From Panorpa germanica (taxonomy: Eukaryota; Arthropoda; Insecta; Mecoptera; Panorpidae), in the NCBI GenBank assembly GCA_963678705.1, contig OY783207.1, forward strand, positions 9,114,001 to 9,178,000: DNA of 64,000 nt. Reading direction: 5' to 3'. This document shows, in pieces, positions 59,700 through 64,000 of this stretch; positions within the stretch are counted from its first letter, which is position 1; each line of letters opens with the position of its first letter. The notes under the pieces were generated by a model. The model was not told where the DNA came from and did not search any database. It saw only the letters and a program-made list of their open reading frames with translations. Both the position numbers and the translations under genes were made by a program.

Positions 59700-62400
59700 A
59701 TTTACTAGATTAGAAGTATTGAATCCGGCTCTGATTACAATCGAGGTCTTCTATCAACAAAACGTTTTCTAAAAATGGTAGTTCATAGAGCAGTCTCATT
59801 GACAATGTATTCTAACTGGCAACCGGCAACTGGTAACCTAAATGTCATCTCCCACTGACTGAGGAAACGGATTGGATATAATGTGGGTGGAAAATCAAAC
59901 AGATGTATTTATCTCAGCTTGTAGCCACGACTTTCTTCAGCGATTGAATTAGTTTGGTTTGGAGGGAGCGTCGTCATCATAATCATTTTCTTGTTTGATT
60001 TTTTATGATTATGTTCTCTTAAATTAGTGCGTGGGATATATAAGTAACCTTCTGTATTCTGGAATACTTTCTCAAGTTACCTCACTCAAGAGTATTAAAT
60101 TAACAACTCCTGTACTTTAGTTTTACAAAGTAAGATTATTCAATAGAAAATTTGAGTTGTGTGCTTGCCAGCAGTAGTCGACAAGTTTATCTGCATTATA
60201 ATTTTGCTTGGCCTGAGTATTTAACCAGATATTTGAACTCATTTTTAAGAGTTGCCTCACGGAAGTTAGTGACCCCGCTTCCTTGTTAATTTAATAACAG
60301 AATTATGTTAGACTTGGATAAGTATTAAAACGTAACGTTAGGTAAAAAGTATTACATTAAATACATCGTGTTTACACAATTACATTGTTACTAGTTTTAT
60401 GTAACCTTGGTAGTCAATATAATATGATGAGGAAACTTAATATTAGAAAGATAAAAAGTGATAAAATTGGCATGTGGTATTTGAAGATAAGAAGTATTCA
60501 TTTAGGTAAATAGGCGCTACTCCGTTAAGACAATCTAAAATCTAATCATTCATTATCAACATTCTCAATAAAAAATTGCTTGAATTTTATTATCAAATTA
60601 GGTTTGCCTGACCTTTAACTGGAATGTATTGATTTATTGAATTTCACTAGAAAGAATTTTGAAATAATGCGCGGGGATTTTAATAAAATATTTCATAGTC
60701 ATTTTACGCAAAATTTATATCAATAAAGAAGATGCATGGATACAAAAAAAACAATATTTTTCAATTGTATATAAAAAATATATTATTAAAAATAATATAA
60801 AAGAGTCGAATTAAGATTTATATCGAAATGCATAAAAGTTATCAACAATGATGAAGAAAAGAGATCATTTCAATAAAGTAAACTAAAATCGTAATTTGAT
60901 ATAAGAAGAAATTAGACCAATCCAGATGTTTCGCATTAGCACACTTTATAATGAGAGTGATTTTCTACTTTAATGTTTATCAATACACCACTGCATTGAA
61001 GGTAATAAAAATGCATCGCACTTTTGCAAAAAATCTGTATCGTTTCCCCTCTTAACAATGTGCTCCCATTGAAATCGTTAAGTGGTATGTACAAATATGC
61101 ATGTTTCCAAGCAAGTTCGGATATACATGACTGCGAATAGAACGTAATGCGGTCCTTAGATATACATACATATGAATCATATTATAAATACAGCCGAATG
61201 AAATCTTAGAAATCGTAGAAAGTTCCTCTCATGATAAATTGGAATTACCCTACTGAAAAAGTCGAAGGTAGTTGGTTACAGGGTGACAAACCCTAATGCT
61301 ATTGGATCCTTACTCTGTTTTGCAATTTTTAAAGAGAACCTAATGCATATAATTGTAGTAATCTTATTATAAAATGAACCTTGTCATCAGATTAATCGGA
61401 TATAGGACATAGGGATAAAATCTATGACAGTGTTGCACTCTCGTCTCTCATGGTGTAATTTTAGTGCAAAACATAAGAACTAATAATATTGGTATTAAAA
61501 AAAAACAATGTATATGCACCTTTTTGCTCTAAATCTTCTTTTGAGTGCTCCAATCATTGTAACATTTGATGTTACTTGAATACGTCTATTAAATATCCAC
61601 AAAACATAACACCAAAATTAACACATATTATTAATTATCAAAACTTTAATTAAAATAATTTTAATTAGAAATCCAAAGCGAAAGAAATAGAAACTGTTAA
61701 ACACGGTTTAAAAGGTCAATAAATAATAATAATAACAAGTCACAATAGTTGTTTATTCCCACATATTATTTCAAAACATTTTAATAGCTGCAAGCACATG
61801 TCTTTATATAATAACCAACATAATTTAACAACTTAATTCTTTATAAATCACAGATTAAATATTAAATTACATATGTGGTAGGCGTATTTAGTTCAACATG
61901 GATATTAAATAATATTTGAATACAAAAAAAAAATCATCTGATCTGGAACGACACCGACCGTCTAGCCTCGTTGCTTTCAAAAAGGGTACTGACTTTACAG
62001 CGTGCTCGAAACTCGAGTGTCGAGTCACTGCAAATAGAATATCAAAATAGGAAGTTATTACAACATGGTAGAGCTATAGCTGTCCCTAGTATTCATGATC
62101 GTATACGTTCGTGTTAGTTCGCTTCAAACATTACGATCTCTGCACACCTCCGCACATAATACGAACAGCTGATTTTGTTTTGTTTTTATTCAATGGATAG
62201 TAGCTTTTAGATTTGTGACGTAATAGTGGGGGAAATTTTGATTTTATAAAATTATAATCTAAATAAAGTAAATAATTTGGAGAATAATTACTTTATAGAT
62301 ATGTTACATTAAGGTAGATTAATTATACAGTAGAAACTAAATATTAAGGAAAAATTACCGCTCTAAAAAAACACTATATTAAAAAGTCTTTCGTCTTTGT
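59700..62400. other. Non-coding stretch
   Basis: No gene recognised. A GC-richer patch at about 61940-62160 contains an acceptor-like TATTTGCAG on the minus strand, but no convincing open frame follows. Confidence 0.45.
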
Positions 62401-62401
62401 A

Positions 62402-62741
62402 GTCGATTTCACACCAGAGAGACATTTTGTCTTTTGTTGCTGTTTTAATAAACAAAACACATTTCCATCTGGAGTCGGTAAAGTCAAAGGAAAACACGTT
62501 TGTTGTTGATTTTTAGTCTGCTTGGTTTGAATACGCACTTTTGTTTTTTGTGAACATTTGCGCTTGTCAGTTGTTGTTTATCATGTTTATAATTTTTATG
62601 GGACACACAGAAAAACACTAAAAACAAAACCAGTCTGTTTTCGAAAAACAGAACTGTTTTAAAATAAAACAAAACATGTTTTTGTTTTGTTTTTTGACAA
62701 CAAAACTGTTTTCAAAACTGTCTCTCTGGTGTGAAACCGGC
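62402..62741. mobile_element. MITE with GCCGGTTTCAYACC ends, copy 2
   Basis: The left end GTCGATTTCACACCAGAGAG pairs with the complement of the right end, GCCGGTTTCACACCAGAGAG. Interior similarity to 49801-50032 is high over the ATAAACAAAACACA and CTGCTTGGTTTGAA segments; this copy is about 110 bases longer. Frames crossing it are incidental. Confidence 0.65.
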
Positions 62742-62749
62742 ATAAAAAA

Positions 62750-63270
62750 TATTCTACATAGAAAATATATACCCAAAATATAACAAAAAGCGAGTTTAGA
62801 CGAGACTAGACGAGCTTTGTATCAACTAAACAAATATAATTTCTTTATATATTTAATATTTATTATTTCTTAATAAAATATTAATATTTATTATATCTAG
62901 GCAGAGATCACTTTCGACGCATGCGCATAAAGAACAAATAGGAACATATACCTTTCTCTCTCGCACACATTTTGGTCACACTTTTAATCTATAGGAAACA
63001 TAGGTTATTTACACTCCATAAATATGCTCTAAGTATTGATTTGTATTCTTGCATTCTAACTACCTTTGATCCATTAAATATATAATATAGTGATTATTTC
63101 TTTGTTTTATGAAATTTATCAGAATTACTAGATTGTCTGGGTAATGATAACCTTTTCGTATAGATAATACATATTAGTAATGCGGAAATTAACGTCTCAT
63201 AAATGCCATTTACAAAACCACATCTTTTGCTCTATATTGTTTACATATTTATTTATTGTGTGCATAGTAA
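62750..63270. other. Non-coding stretch
   Basis: AT-rich; no gene recognised. Confidence 0.5.
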
Positions 63271-63271
63271 T

Positions 63272-63403
63272 GCTAGTCGCACACTAGATAAAACACTTTA
63301 AATAGTTTTATCGCAAAAGGATTGAGTCAACACAATTTGAATAGTTTTATTAGGTAGAAACAACGCAGACCATTATGTCATGGTCGCTAGTGTGCGCCTA
63401 GCC
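63272..63403. mobile_element. Small MITE with GCTAGxCGCACACTAG ends
   Basis: The left end reads GCTAGTCGCACACTAG and the complement of the right end GCTAGGCGCACACTAGCG. The unit is about 132 bp and non-coding. The target duplication is not clear. Confidence 0.55.
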
Positions 63404-63409
63404 TAAAAC

Positions 63410-64000
63410 AACTGTGATATATTCGCATATTTATTTGAAATAAACAAAATTATAATGTCAATATCATAACAATAGAATTGTAAAGGACAATAGAAGCCAT
63501 ACAAATAAATTTAGCACAAAAGCACAATCATAAAGGTTAAATGGGAAAAATAAACAAACCCATTGTTATATACTCGTAGCAAATAAATTAAATCATAAAA
63601 GCTGAAGACGTTAAAAGCACAGGAAGATTTGTGGTTCAGCAGATACCAAAGCCCAAAGAAAATTGATTTCTTTAAGGTTTTAGTGGTAGAAAAATACAAC
63701 GAACTTTTATTTATAATACGTGATTTTCAATAGCAGGTAAAAGAAAATTTGTGACAAACTCTTTTTGTTAAAAAAGTTTTCTATGTCAAATTCACAAGCT
63801 GCGTAATGCCACTGCTGACATGCCGAAGTAAAACATTTCATGTAAAAGAGACAACAACTCCGTTTAAATGTATGATGTTGGAACTTCCATGTAATTTTTA
63901 TTACAAAGATTTTCAAAGAAAGGAATACGCCAAACTATTCTTCGTGTAGCTTTTTTTTTTATCGGACACTGCTTAGCTAGTAATCCAGCTTATTCGACCG
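63410..64000. other. Non-coding stretch to the end of the window
   Basis: No gene recognised; frames at 63511-63699 and 63707-63916 (minus) show no domain. Confidence 0.5.

Overview
The window looks like insect nuclear DNA: very AT-rich, intron-bearing, gene-poor and packed with decayed transposons. Evidence for an insect is one clear two-exon GID8-type gene with GT-AG splicing, jockey-clade LINE debris, a LINE with a C-terminal CCHC knuckle of a type I associate with insects (notably ants), and non-autonomous PIF/Harbinger, hAT, TA-target and piggyBac-like elements. I cannot assign the order; Hymenoptera and Lepidoptera are both possible. There are no bacterial-type operons, CRISPR arrays or recognisable tRNA or rRNA genes. 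All coordinates, repeat boundaries and match counts were worked out by eye.

Layout. 1-4.5 kb is AT-rich DNA holding one internally deleted Harbinger element (2370-2700) that keeps about 60 codons of a HARBI1-like transposase start. 4.55-5.97 kb is a THAP-domain DNA transposon remnant with matching termini. 6-9 kb has a hAT-like non-autonomous element and two GC-rich repeat scraps. 12-16 kb is a nest of insertions: two antisense LINE 3' ends, two related Tourist-like MITEs with TTA target duplications, one of them inside a 600-bp dispersed repeat (called family A here), and a second hAT-like element. 17.9-21.5 kb has a hAT MITE with an 8-bp target duplication, a full family A copy, a perfect hairpin and a Tourist-like MITE with near-perfect 33-bp ends.

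The only confidently intact gene is the GID8/CTLH-type gene at 23944-26198 (plus strand, 261 codons). Its single intron carries a family A fragment split by an antisense LINE. A GC-rich probable exon of an unidentified minus-strand gene lies at 27815-28010 with splice-site consensus on both sides, so much of the surrounding empty DNA may be intron. From 28 to 64 kb I find only repeats, foldbacks and a few weak exon or promoter candidates: a LINE piece at 33.3-33.7 kb, family A copies at 35.7, 55.8 and 58.9 kb, a possible mariner piece at 38.2 kb, a jockey reverse-transcriptase end at 51 kb, TA-flanked MITEs at 39.2 and 52.7 kb, a piggyBac-like pair of ends at 54.2-55.1 kb, and several palindromic elements.

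No new multi-gene system is evident. The most notable items are the divergent GID8 homologue with its basic C-terminal tail, the deletion derivatives that still hold transposase domains, the dispersed family A, and several near-perfect hairpins that could be tiny foldback elements or small-RNA precursors.
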